Positions 1-6,223 are shown, counted from the stretch's first letter. The stretch: DNA of 6,952 nt from Clostridia bacterium (GCA_024404415.1 JAKSPX010000078.1:1-6952), one strand, 5' to 3'. Notes: generated by a model from the sequence alone, not told the origin. A program made the numbers and translations.

Positions 1-789
1 GACGTACTGGGTGAGGTGGTCGGTGACCTGAGAGGTGAAATTGGTGTGGAGGTGCCCGGTGAAGACCGCCTTGATCATCGGCTCGGTGGTGATGAAGCGG
101 ATGGCGTCGAGGGTGGTCTTGTCGGGAGTCTGTTGGCGGCGGCGGTAGGGCTCGTAGGTCTCAAGGAGCTCCTCCGGCGCGCCCATCAGGTAGGCGCAGG
201 GATTTTTCTTGACCAGCATCTCGTTTTCGGCGAGGTCGGGCGCGTAAAGCGGCGTGTGCATGAAAAGGATGATCGGCTCACCATACTCGACCTCCCATTC
301 CAGCGCGTCGAGCTGCCACGGGTCGATGAGGTAATAGCCGTTGTCGATGGCGACGAACCGCACGCCGTTTACGCGGCGCATGGCGTAGCGGATGGGATTT
401 TTGAAGGCGGCCTGCACCTTCCGGAAGCTCTGGCGGCGGTAAGCCGCGTCCTCCCACGCTTCACCGACGTATAGGCTGAATTCGTGGTTCCCGGCGGCGA
501 AAAAGCAGTCATGCGTAGACGTGAATTCCCTCGCCGCGTCGATATTGGCCGCCGAAACGAAGTCCAGAAGGTCGCCGGTGTGGGTGATGAGGGTGTCACG
601 CGGCATGGCGGAAAGGGCGGCGAATCCTTCCTCGGCCTCGGGGAAGGTGAGTGTCCGGCTTTTGGCGAGATCGAGCTTCCGCTGGTCGTCGCGTTCGTCG
701 GCGCGGGTGAGGTGGGTGTCGCTCGCGTGGATGAAGGTAAAGGGTGCGGTCGCGCCGATATTCAGATGTGTTTCGAGGTATTGAAGCAT
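1..789 (-). CDS. Calcineurin-like metallophosphoesterase, 3' end cut by window edge
   Basis: Reverse-strand reading gives 263 codons without a stop, running off the left edge, so the C-terminus is missing. All the metal-binding motifs of the calcineurin-like phosphoesterase fold are visible in order: SDTH (D24, H26), GDLLD (D73, D76), GNHE (100-103), MHTP (H178) and GHLH (H246, H248). This predicts a two-metal phosphomonoesterase or phosphodiesterase; the substrate cannot be read from the sequence. There is no signal peptide or membrane segment, so it is probably cytoplasmic. The ATG at 789 is chosen because an AAGGAGG ribosome site sits 5 bases upstream. Only 10 bases separate it from the oxidoreductase gene upstream, so the two are very likely one operon, and the substrate may be a phosphorylated sugar or polyol. 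The fold assignment is firm; the pathway is inference. Confidence 0.93.
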   Translation of the reverse strand, partial: MLQYLETHLNIGATAPFTFIHASDTHLTRADERDDQRKLDLAKSRTLTFPEAEEGFAALSAMPRDTLITHTGDLLDFVSAANIDAAREFTSTHDCFFAAGNHEFSLYVGEAWEDAAYRRQSFRKVQAAFKNPIRYAMRRVNGVRFVAIDNGYYLIDPWQLDALEWEVEYGEPIILFMHTPLYAPDLAENEMLVKKNPCAYLMGAPEELLETYEPYRRRQQTPDKTTLDAIRFITTEPMIKAVFTGHLHTNFTSQVTDHLTQYV

Positions 790-794
790 GGAAG

Positions 795-801
795 CCTCCT
801 T
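795..801 (-). promoter_or_regulatory. Ribosome binding site of the phosphoesterase, overlapping the upstream stop codon
   Basis: AAGGAGG on the minus strand lies 5 bases before the ATG at 789. Two of its bases (800-801) belong to the TAA stop codon (800-802) of the oxidoreductase gene. Ribosomes finishing that gene would therefore sit on this site, which suggests translational coupling. It also fixes the phosphoesterase start. Confidence 0.85.
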
Positions 802-1972
802 ATTTCAACGGGGCGTGAATGGAGCAGGGGATGGTCGGGGCCTTGCCGTCGGTGGGGAAGGGGGTGCGGTAATCACCGCGCAAAATTTCGCGGGCGGATT
901 TGTCGCGGATGTCGGGGATATCGAGCGTTCTGCCCTCCAGGATGCTGTAAAAACCGTAAATGCCCGCAAGCGATAATGCCGCGGCGCGGTAAACGTCGAA
1001 GGTCGGCTCCTTTTCGCCCTTGAGATACTGGGCGATCTCGCGCCAGATGCGTCCGTCGGCGCCGCCGTGGCCGGTGGCCATTTCGGCTTCGGTCATGCCG
1101 GAATCGGGCGAATATTCCTCGAATTTCGCGTCGTTCGGGCGGAAGAGGATGCGGTCCTGATCGACGCGGGTGGTCTCAATGGTGCCGTCATTGCAGGTGA
1201 GGCGGTACCACTTGCCCGCCGGGCCGAAGCCGCAGCAGCCGGTGGAACGGAAGATCGCGCCGTTATCCATCTCATAAAGCGAGACCGACCCGGCGGATTT
1301 GTTGTTCTTGAGGTGCAGGCGCGCGGCGTGGCGCTCGGTGTAGATCTCCATGCCGGTGACGCGTTTCGGCCAGAGGCCGGTCGCGGCTATCAGCACGCCG
1401 AGCGAGTGCATCTTGTCATGGGTGCCGGGCAGGAGACGTCTCCAGTGGGCGGCGGTGGGGAAGAGGGTCTTGGCGGTCTCCTCCTCGTTGCCGCTGTCGC
1501 CCAAGGGGTGGAGGTATTCGGCCTCGGCGTATTCCACCTCGCCGAGCTCGCCGGATTGGTAGCGGCGGATCATCTCGGCGGGGCCGGGCATGACCGGGCA
1601 GTTGGCGGCGAGGACATATTTTCTCCCGGTGCGCTCGGCGCATTCGACCAGATCAAGCACTTCTCCGGCGGTCGGGGCGGCGGTGGTCTCGCTGATGACG
1701 TCAACGCCTGCTTCCATGGCGCGGATGGCGTAGGCCCCGTGCTGGTGGAAGAAATTTGCAAGGATCACGGCGTCCACGCCGACGGATAATAACTCGTCGA
1801 AGCTTTCACAGAGCGTGGTGGACGGGGTGATCTTCTTTTTGATCTGGTTCCGGGTCTCGGGGTTCTTTTCCGCGACGGCCGTCACGGTGAAGCCCGGCGT
1901 TTCCATGACCGAGTCATAGAACGCCATGCCGCGGAAGCCGCCGAAAATACCGATGCGGATAGGATCGGACAT
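800..1972 (-). CDS. Gfo/Idh/MocA family oxidoreductase
   Basis: This 390-residue protein is a normal-length NAD(P)-dependent sugar or polyol dehydrogenase of the Gfo/Idh/MocA family. The N-terminal Rossmann fold shows a glycine-rich loop (G8, G11, G12, G15) and an acidic residue (E35) after the second strand, which favours NAD(H). N73-F-F-H76 follows at the usual place. The family's usual E-K-P motif is replaced by SETTAAPT (94-101), so the lysine is absent. As I recall, this variant recurs in a clostridial subgroup of the family. The C-terminal half carries a HWRR stretch and a THDKMHSLG segment resembling the substrate-domain motif, then a HGGADG loop typical of this subgroup. The ATG at 1972 has a GGAGGT site 7 bases upstream. 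The gene is first in an operon with the metallophosphoesterase, and no convincing promoter is visible in the 94 bases before it. The substrate is unknown; glycan-derived sugar or inositol oxidation is a guess. Confidence 0.93.
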   Translation of the reverse strand: MSDPIRIGIFGGFRGMAFYDSVMETPGFTVTAVAEKNPETRNQIKKKITPSTTLCESFDELLSVGVDAVILANFFHQHGAYAIRAMEAGVDVISETTAAPTAGEVLDLVECAERTGRKYVLAANCPVMPGPAEMIRRYQSGELGEVEYAEAEYLHPLGDSGNEEETAKTLFPTAAHWRRLLPGTHDKMHSLGVLIAATGLWPKRVTGMEIYTERHAARLHLKNNKSAGSVSLYEMDNGAIFRSTGCCGFGPAGKWYRLTCNDGTIETTRVDQDRILFRPNDAKFEEYSPDSGMTEAEMATGHGGADGRIWREIAQYLKGEKEPTFDVYRAAALSLAGIYGFYSILEGRTLDIPDIRDKSAREILRGDYRTPFPTDGKAPTIPCSIHAPLK

Positions 1973-1979
1973 GATGTGT

Positions 1980-1985
1980 ACCTCC
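1980..1985 (-). promoter_or_regulatory. Ribosome binding site of the Gfo/Idh/MocA gene
   Basis: GGAGGT on the minus strand lies 7 bases before the ATG at 1972. It is a strong Shine-Dalgarno match at good spacing and decides the start. Confidence 0.85.
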
Positions 1986-2023
1986 GATTGTCGAGTTTCG
2001 TTTTTTGAAGAGAAGAGAGACGA

Positions 2024-2065
2024 GTCAGGCGTTGTTCGTGCCGTTGGAGAGGGTGAAAGCCTGAC
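2024..2065 (-). repeat. Inverted repeat directly after the ATPase stop codon
   Basis: Perfect 7-base arms, GTCAGGC (2024-2030) and GCCTGAC (2059-2065), enclose a 28-base loop. It starts two bases past the ATPase stop (2067-2069). It is followed on the minus strand by a pyrimidine-rich stretch but no real T run, so it is at best a weak or Rho-assisted terminator. It could be chance. Confidence 0.3.
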
Positions 2066-2066
2066 C

Positions 2067-3404
2067 TTATGCGTCCAGACTGTCTTTATCCAACAGGAAT
2101 TCCCTTACACCCATCATAACGTAGCCTTTTTCATCGCGGCGCGGTTTCATACTCTTTTCGACCACGATGATCTTCTTGAAGGAATCTGCCGTTTTATCAA
2201 ACGGGATGGTCTCCTGCTCGTATTTCGCCTCATCGGGAATGGCGTAAGCGGATTGGATATAATATTTCTTGCTGCCGAGCGTGGCGACAAAATCGATTTC
2301 CCGCGGATTGCGTATCTCTTTTCCATCGGCATTTCTCTCCCGGGATTCCACAACGCCCACGTCGACCTGATATCCTCTGTACCGAAGCTCGTTATAGAGG
2401 ATATTTTCCATGATGTGCGTGCCTTCGATCTGCCGGAAATACAGACGCGCGTTGCGGAGACCGATGTCTTCAAAGTAGATTTTATACGGCGTTCCGATGT
2501 ATTTCCGGCCTTTGATATTGAAGCGCTTCACACGGGTGAGCATAAAGGCGTCTTCCATGTGGCCGATATATTTGTCGACCGTAAAATCGCTGATTTTTTC
2601 CTGCTTTACGGAAGCAAAGGTATCGGCGATTTTCTTCGGATTGGTCAGGGACGAAATGCCGGACGCGATCACGTCCAGTACCTCACCGATCATGGCGCTT
2701 TCTGCGAGATGATTGCGGTTTATCATGTCTTTCAGATAGAGATTCTGCATTTGCGAGATCAGATATGTCGATTTCTGCTCCTCAGTAGCCATCAAAGCCA
2801 CTGCGGGAAGACCGCCATAAACCGCATAATCGTCATAGGCTTCGCTTTTATCTCCGCCTTTGAAGGCGTAAAACTCCGAGAAGGAAAGCGGGAGGATGTG
2901 CACCTCGTCGCCCCGGCCTGCAAATTCGGTGACGATGTCCTTGGAGAGAAAACGGGAATTGCTTCCGGTCACGTACACATCCATATTGCTTTTGCGCAGA
3001 AATCCGTTCAGAACCGCTTCAAAAGCACCGAGCTTCTGCACTTCATCCAATAGGATGTAGTACATCTCGTTGTCGGTGATCTGCGGCATCAACCAGTTTA
3101 TGAATTTCGCAGGGTCGACCTTGCGGTCTTCCTTTTCATTGTCCAGTATGAGCGGATTTTCACCGATCCGGATCAGGTCGTCTGCAGCGTCAAAGGCAAA
3201 TTTGATGATATGATCCTCGCGGACGCCGCTTTCCTGGAGATGATGATAATAGAGCGTGTTGAGCAGATAGGATTTTCCGCTTCTGCGGATCCCGGTGATC
3301 ACTTTGATGAAACCGTAGTGCTTGCGGGTGATCAGGCGATTCAGATATTCGTCTCTTTTGATTTCCAGAGGCCCTCGATTTAAAAATATTGCCGCAACCG
3401 TCAT
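2067..3404 (-). CDS. AAA-family ATPase with C-terminal DUF4143 domain
   Basis: This 445-residue protein matches the common bacterial and archaeal AAA_14/DUF4143 ATPases. Visible elements are a Walker A motif GIRRSGKS (38-45), Walker B YYILLDE (115-121; D120, E121), a sensor-like TGSNS (146-150), and a GRG (163-165) whose R164 may act as an arginine finger. The C-terminal part has REIDF (368-372) followed by YIQSA (Q384 in YYIQSA), the degenerate nuclease-like core typical of DUF4143. The biological role of the family is poorly known; defence or mobile-element links have been suggested. The gene is lower in G+C (about 43-47% in sampled rows) than its neighbours (about 65%), a sign of horizontal transfer. 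The ATG at 3404 lacks a Shine-Dalgarno site and lies only about 7 bases from the predicted transcription start. Relatives usually begin around MEIKRD, so a CTG start at 3368 (minus-strand GAGGG three bases before it) is a real alternative and would give 433 residues. Confidence 0.95.
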   Translation of the reverse strand: MTVAAIFLNRGPLEIKRDEYLNRLITRKHYGFIKVITGIRRSGKSYLLNTLYYHHLQESGVREDHIIKFAFDAADDLIRIGENPLILDNEKEDRKVDPAKFINWLMPQITDNEMYYILLDEVQKLGAFEAVLNGFLRKSNMDVYVTGSNSRFLSKDIVTEFAGRGDEVHILPLSFSEFYAFKGGDKSEAYDDYAVYGGLPAVALMATEEQKSTYLISQMQNLYLKDMINRNHLAESAMIGEVLDVIASGISSLTNPKKIADTFASVKQEKISDFTVDKYIGHMEDAFMLTRVKRFNIKGRKYIGTPYKIYFEDIGLRNARLYFRQIEGTHIMENILYNELRYRGYQVDVGVVESRERNADGKEIRNPREIDFVATLGSKKYYIQSAYAIPDEAKYEQETIPFDKTADSFKKIIVVEKSMKPRRDEKGYVMMGVREFLLDKDSLDA

Positions 3405-3417
3405 TTATATTAAATGA
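3401..3417. promoter_or_regulatory. Palindrome over the ATPase transcription start and ATG
   Basis: A perfect 7-base inverted repeat, TCATTTA / TAAATGA, with a 3-base spacer covers the predicted transcription start (about 3411) and the annotated ATG (3402-3404). The placement suits a repressor operator or a 5'-end hairpin. AT-rich chance is possible for so short a palindrome. Confidence 0.4.
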
Positions 3418-3447
3418 ATTATACCATTGACCGCGAGACTTTGTCAA
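3418..3447 (-). promoter_or_regulatory. Consensus sigma-A type promoter for the ATPase gene
   Basis: On the minus strand a perfect TTGACA (3442-3447) and a perfect TATAAT (3418-3423) are separated by 18 bases. Transcription would start near 3411, giving a leader of only about 7 bases if the ATG at 3404 is used, or about 43 bases if the CTG at 3368 is used. The gene is thus probably strongly and independently transcribed, unless it is repressed through the flanking repeats. Confidence 0.8.
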
Positions 3448-3459
3448 TGTACTCGTTTA

Positions 3460-3487
3460 ATATTATTGCCGCATTTGCCAATAATAT
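3460..3487. repeat. AT-rich inverted repeat upstream of the ATPase promoter
   Basis: Perfect 9-base arms, ATATTATTG (3460-3468) and CAATAATAT (3479-3487), surround a 10-base centre. The element is 12 bases upstream of the -35 box and about 70 bases past the end of the Nudix fusion gene. With no T run it is a poor terminator, so an operator or activator site is more likely. It overlaps the upstream copy of the direct repeat. Confidence 0.5.
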
Positions 3488-3556
3488 GAAATGAGAAGCG
3501 GCGATTGGGCGTTTTCATCGGTATATTTTCCGGGAGGAAGGGCGCGGAGGCGGTTA

Positions 3557-4777
3557 TCACTTCCCCGGGATGCCGCATTCGCACGGGACGCCGGTCTGGC
3601 AGAGGCCGCAGACGGCGTAACCTTCGTAGCCGTAGCGCTCCTTGAGAAGCGGGGTGATGACCTCCTTGTGATAGGCCATGCACTTTTTCTTGTCGTGGCC
3701 CGCGGGCGTGATGGCTCCGGCGGGGCAGCGAGCCATGCAGGCCGTGCAGCCGTTTTTCGCCTGGCAATATTCGTTATATTCGGTGTATTTCCGCTCGGTC
3801 GGCTCGAATTTCTTTTTCACGATGACCGAGCCGTAGCGGGCGGCCTTGCCCTTTAAGGAGATCAGGCCGTCGCAGAGGCCGAAGGTACCGAGGCCGGAAA
3901 TGAAGGCGGTGTGTCTTTCCGACCAGTTGGAAACGAGGGTGAATTTCTCACTCTCGCCCCACGAAAAGTCAGAAGCGATCATCGGCGCGACGGCGGGGAT
4001 GCCGCGGTCACGGAAGAATTTTTCCACGGCGGCGGCTAAAGCGCGGTTACATTCCTCGCCGTGGACGCGGGCGTGCTGCCACTCCATCGGCGGGCAGTCT
4101 TTTATCGCGCGGGATTTATCGCGCGTGTCCTCGGTCTGGGGGAGCACCCACGAGATCACGCTGACCTCTTCGGGGTCAAAATCCTCTCCGTAGGCCGATC
4201 TCAGCCATTCGGTCGGGAGACGGTAGAAATTCTCGTCGATGTGCTTTTTGTAGAAAGGGTAGAGCGCGTCCGCGGCGCTGGAGAAGCCGACCTCGGGCAG
4301 GTCGAAGGCCGGAAGATCCATTTCTTTCAGGGTGTTGTGTTCCGGGACGGACATATACTCCCGGAGGAAATCGCGCACGTCGGCGTTGGTCAATTCGTTC
4401 TCTTTGATTATTTTTTCAAGGATATCCTTGTCTGCCGGGCAGAAATCGTAATCCGGGATCTCGGCGCGGGTGATATAACGGATGTCGTTGTGCTCTAATT
4501 TCTGCACCTCGCCCGAGACGACGGAGGCGTGGTAGACCGTGAGATGCACCGTGAGGTCGGGGTATTCGTGCACGACGTCCATGAAAACGCCGTCGGCCTT
4601 CACTTCGCAGCCTAATTCCTCACGGCATTCGCGCGTTAGGGCTTCCTCGCCTGATTCGCCTTTTTCGATCTTGCCGCCGACGAATTCCCACAGAAGTCCG
4701 CGCGCCTTATGAGCCGGACGCTGACAGATCATGAATTTTTCGCCCTTCCAGATCAGGGCGGCCACAACTTCGGTCAT
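3557..4777 (-). CDS. Nudix hydrolase fused to an epoxyqueuosine-reductase-like 4Fe-4S domain
   Basis: This 406-residue fusion has two domains. Residues 1 to about 125 are a MutT/CTP-pyrophosphohydrolase-type Nudix domain with a complete Nudix box (G35, E41, R49-E50, E53-E54, G56) and a PADKDIL tail typical of (d)NTP-cleaving members. Residues from about 147 to 406 match the QueG-like family of anaerobes, with SERH (286-289), GLGTFGL (295-301), a ferredoxin-like CTACMARCP (344-352) and CGLCQTGVPCE (390-400). C338, C344, C347, C351, C366, C390, C393, C399 and C401 can supply two [4Fe-4S] clusters. The reading frame is continuous through the short linker (about 125-146), so this looks like a real fusion; the second part is usually a separate protein. 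The Nudix half probably cleans damaged nucleotides, while the substrate of the reductase half is unknown. The ATG at 4777 follows a good promoter but only a weak Shine-Dalgarno site (AGGA 13 bases upstream). No membrane segments are seen. Confidence 0.93.
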   Translation of the reverse strand: MTEVVAALIWKGEKFMICQRPAHKARGLLWEFVGGKIEKGESGEEALTRECREELGCEVKADGVFMDVVHEYPDLTVHLTVYHASVVSGEVQKLEHNDIRYITRAEIPDYDFCPADKDILEKIIKENELTNADVRDFLREYMSVPEHNTLKEMDLPAFDLPEVGFSSAADALYPFYKKHIDENFYRLPTEWLRSAYGEDFDPEEVSVISWVLPQTEDTRDKSRAIKDCPPMEWQHARVHGEECNRALAAAVEKFFRDRGIPAVAPMIASDFSWGESEKFTLVSNWSERHTAFISGLGTFGLCDGLISLKGKAARYGSVIVKKKFEPTERKYTEYNEYCQAKNGCTACMARCPAGAITPAGHDKKKCMAYHKEVITPLLKERYGYEGYAVCGLCQTGVPCECGIPGK

Positions 4778-4809
4778 GTCGATTCTTCTTTCCTATATGG
4801 ATTAAGGGT

Positions 4810-4838
4810 AGTATACCACGCGCGGCGGGGCGGCGCAA
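4810..4838 (-). promoter_or_regulatory. Extended -10 promoter of the Nudix fusion gene
   Basis: On the minus strand TTGCGC (4833-4838) and TATACT (4810-4815) are 17 bases apart, with a TG one base before the -10, making an extended -10. The start would be near 4803, giving a leader of about 26 bases to the ATG at 4777. Confidence 0.65.
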
Positions 4839-4841
4839 GGC

Positions 4842-4870
4842 TTGATTTTTCTGAAAAAATATGGGATAAT
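4842..4870 (+). promoter_or_regulatory. Extended -10 promoter of the sialidase-like gene
   Basis: TTGATT (4842-4847) and GATAAT (4865-4870) are 17 bases apart, and TG at 4862-4863 makes an extended -10. The start would be near 4877, about 25 bases before the ATG at 4902. Its -35 box is only three bases from the -35 box of the divergent Nudix promoter, so the two polymerase sites overlap and would compete. Confidence 0.65.
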
Positions 4871-4887
4871 GATACCAACGTAAAGAT

Positions 4888-4893
4888 GGGAGG
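4888..4893 (+). promoter_or_regulatory. Ribosome binding site of the sialidase-like gene
   Basis: GGGAGG ends 8 bases before the ATG at 4902, a strong Shine-Dalgarno match that fixes this start over the later in-frame ATG at codon 6. Confidence 0.85.
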
Positions 4894-4901
4894 ACGAACG
4901 C

Positions 4902-6023
4902 ATGAATAAAGGTTCCATGACGCCCGCCGGGGTGTATATCAACCCGGGCTGGAAGGAATATCTCTCCGAAAACCGCCTCTGGCAGGGCATTCCGGGCATT
5001 GAAAGGACGAAAAACGGCCGCAGCTTCGCCTGCTGGTATTCCGGCGGCAAGACCGAGGAGCCGGGCAACGTCATCATCCTCGAAAAAAGCGACGACGGCT
5101 TAAATTTCACCGACGGCTGGGTGGTGGTGAAGCACGACGACCCGGAGGTGAGGTGCTTTGACCAGTGTGTCTGGATCGACCCGGAGGGAAAGCTCCGCCT
5201 CTTCTGGACGCAGTCCCACATGTATTATGACGGGCGCGACGGCGTGTGGATGGCGGTGTGCGACGATCCCGACGGCGACGAGCCGACCTTCTCCGATCCC
5301 CGCCGCATCGCAAACGGTCTGATGCTCAATAAGCCGACGGTCACGAAAAACGGCGAATGGCTCATGCCCTGCGCCCTCTGGTCCACCGAATTTGCCAAGG
5401 CGAGCGAGGAACCCCCCGAACTTAGTTACGAAATGCTCGCAAACGTCTACGTTTCCACGGATAAGGGCGAGACCTTCTCGTGGCGCGGCGGCGTGGATAT
5501 GCCCGAGCGCGGCTTTGACGAGCACATGGTGGTGGAACTTGATGACGGGCGGCTCTGGATGCTGACCCGCACCAAGTACGGCATCGGGCAGGCCTTCTCC
5601 TCCGACGGCGGCAAAACCTGGGAAAACGCGGGCAATTCCGGCCACACCGGCCCCAATTCGCGCTTCTACGTCCGCAGATTGAAATCCGGCCGCATCCTCA
5701 TGGTCAACCACGTCAACCCGACCTACCTCACCGACCCCAAGGGCTGGAACACGAGAAACAACCTCATGGCCATGCTCTCGGAAGACGACGGCAAGACCTG
5801 GGTCGGCGGCCTGATGCTCGACACGCGCAATGACGTGAGTTACCCCGACGGCACCGAGGACGAAGACGGCCGCATCACCATTGTTTACGATTTCGACCGC
5901 ATGGGTGCAAGGGAAATATTGACCGCTTGCTTCACCGAGGAGGATATCCTCGAAGGCACACTCGTTTCCGAAGGCTCCTACTTAAAGCGCGTCATCAACC
6001 GGGCAGAGGGGAAAAAAGAATAA
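4902..6023 (+). CDS. Sialidase-like (BNR/Asp-box) beta-propeller protein
   Basis: This 373-residue protein has the layout of a sialidase-fold six-bladed propeller. Three clean Asp boxes (S-x-D-x-G-x-T-W/F) lie at 185-192, 233-240 and 293-300, with a degenerate one near 63-69. An IPGIER segment (30-35) sits where sialidases carry their first active-site arginine. R223, R254 and R333 and the SYPDG tyrosine (Y314) are candidates for the other key residues, and FDEH (205-208) offers an acid. Annotated relatives are usually called exo-alpha-sialidase or sialidase family protein, but true sialic acid specificity is not shown for most of them. No signal peptide or anchor is seen, so it probably acts in the cytoplasm on imported oligosaccharides. 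It is a single-gene transcript with its own promoter, ribosome site and terminator. It is convergent with the GH172 gene and divergent from the Nudix fusion. Confidence 0.85.
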   Translation: MNKGSMTPAGVYINPGWKEYLSENRLWQGIPGIERTKNGRSFACWYSGGKTEEPGNVIILEKSDDGLNFTDGWVVVKHDDPEVRCFDQCVWIDPEGKLRLFWTQSHMYYDGRDGVWMAVCDDPDGDEPTFSDPRRIANGLMLNKPTVTKNGEWLMPCALWSTEFAKASEEPPELSYEMLANVYVSTDKGETFSWRGGVDMPERGFDEHMVVELDDGRLWMLTRTKYGIGQAFSSDGGKTWENAGNSGHTGPNSRFYVRRLKSGRILMVNHVNPTYLTDPKGWNTRNNLMAMLSEDDGKTWVGGLMLDTRNDVSYPDGTEDEDGRITIVYDFDRMGAREILTACFTEEDILEGTLVSEGSYLKRVINRAEGKKE

Positions 6024-6035
6024 CGGTACAAATAG

Positions 6036-6064
6036 AAAAGCCGCGTGAAAAACGCGGCTTTTTT
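6036..6064 (+). terminator. Intrinsic terminator of the sialidase-like gene
   Basis: A 10-base stem, AAAAGCCGCG / CGCGGCTTTT, with a 7-base loop runs into a six-T stretch (6059-6064), starting 13 bases after the TAA stop. The A run on the left arm means it could also work in reverse for the convergent GH172 transcript. Confidence 0.9.
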
Positions 6065-6086
6065 GTGTGGGATGGTATGCCGACAA

Positions 6087-6113
6087 GGGCGGCGCGCCGG
6101 GGACGGCGTGCCC
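6087..6113. repeat. GC-rich imperfect hairpin in the convergent gap
   Basis: Outer arms GGGC (6087-6090) and GCCC (6110-6113), a 3-base bulge, then GCGCCG / CGGCGT (6094-6099 and 6104-6109, one G-U pair) close a 4-base loop. It resembles GC-rich intergenic repeats of clostridial genomes, but I cannot confirm copy number. Confidence 0.4.
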
Positions 6114-6136
6114 TACGGGATGAAGAAAAACCAAAA

Positions 6137-6223
6137 TGTCATTCTGAGCGTCAGCGAAGAATCTTCTTTACGTACCTTTCCCGAGGGAAAAGATTCTTCG
6201 GGGCTTTGCCCCTCAGAATGACA
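6137..6223. repeat. 87-base inverted-repeat element (TGTCATTCTGAG family)
   Basis: Perfect 12-base ends, TGTCATTCTGAG (6137-6148) and CTCAGAATGACA (6212-6223), enclose a second perfect 11-base stem, CGAAGAATCTT / AAGATTCTTCG (6155-6165 and 6190-6200). Inside are two smaller hairpins, TTTCCC-GA-GGGAAA (6177-6190) and GGGGC-TTT-GCCCC (6200-6212). From memory, CATTCTGAG followed by GCGAAGAATC is a repeat seen in many unrelated bacterial genomes. No coding potential is evident. It is probably a REP- or MITE-like element and may also help end transcription between the convergent genes. Confidence 0.8.

Larger units (their letters stand above)
3374..3473. repeat. Imperfect 22-23-base direct repeat bracketing the ATPase promoter
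   Basis: Copies at 3374-3396 and 3452-3473 both read CTCG, then a TTTAA-rich stretch, then the exact 10-mer TATTGCCGCA (3387-3396 and 3464-3473). They are in the same orientation with repeat starts about 77-78 bases apart. The predicted -35 and -10 boxes lie between them. One copy falls inside the first codons assigned to the ATPase gene, which suggests those codons are leader rather than protein. They could be paired regulator sites or a duplication made when the promoter segment was acquired. Confidence 0.65.

Noticed and set aside
16..1023. Plus-strand open frames of 152 and 179 codons
   Set aside because: Antisense to the metallophosphoesterase, whose five metal-binding motifs are all present; composition is that of a shadow frame.
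1067..1789. A 240-codon plus-strand open frame opposite the oxidoreductase
   Set aside because: The translation is a Gly/Ala/Val-rich low-complexity sequence typical of the antisense of a GC-rich gene, and the opposite strand is a full Gfo/Idh/MocA protein.
1973..2066. Promoter for the oxidoreductase operon
   Set aside because: The best -10-like match on the minus strand (GACAAT) has no credible -35 partner and would place the start on the ribosome site, so I do not report one.
1926..3053. A 375-codon plus-strand open frame opposite the ATPase gene
   Set aside because: It lies wholly antisense to the ATPase and the start of the oxidoreductase, both of which have clear family motifs. Its translation shows no recognisable domain, and no convincing ribosome site precedes it.
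3374..3487. CRISPR-like repeat array
   Set aside because: There are only two imperfect copies, and the DNA between them is a promoter rather than a spacer of typical length and pattern.
5100..5711. A 203-codon minus-strand open frame inside the sialidase-like gene
   Set aside because: Antisense shadow of a gene with three clean Asp boxes, promoter, ribosome site and terminator.
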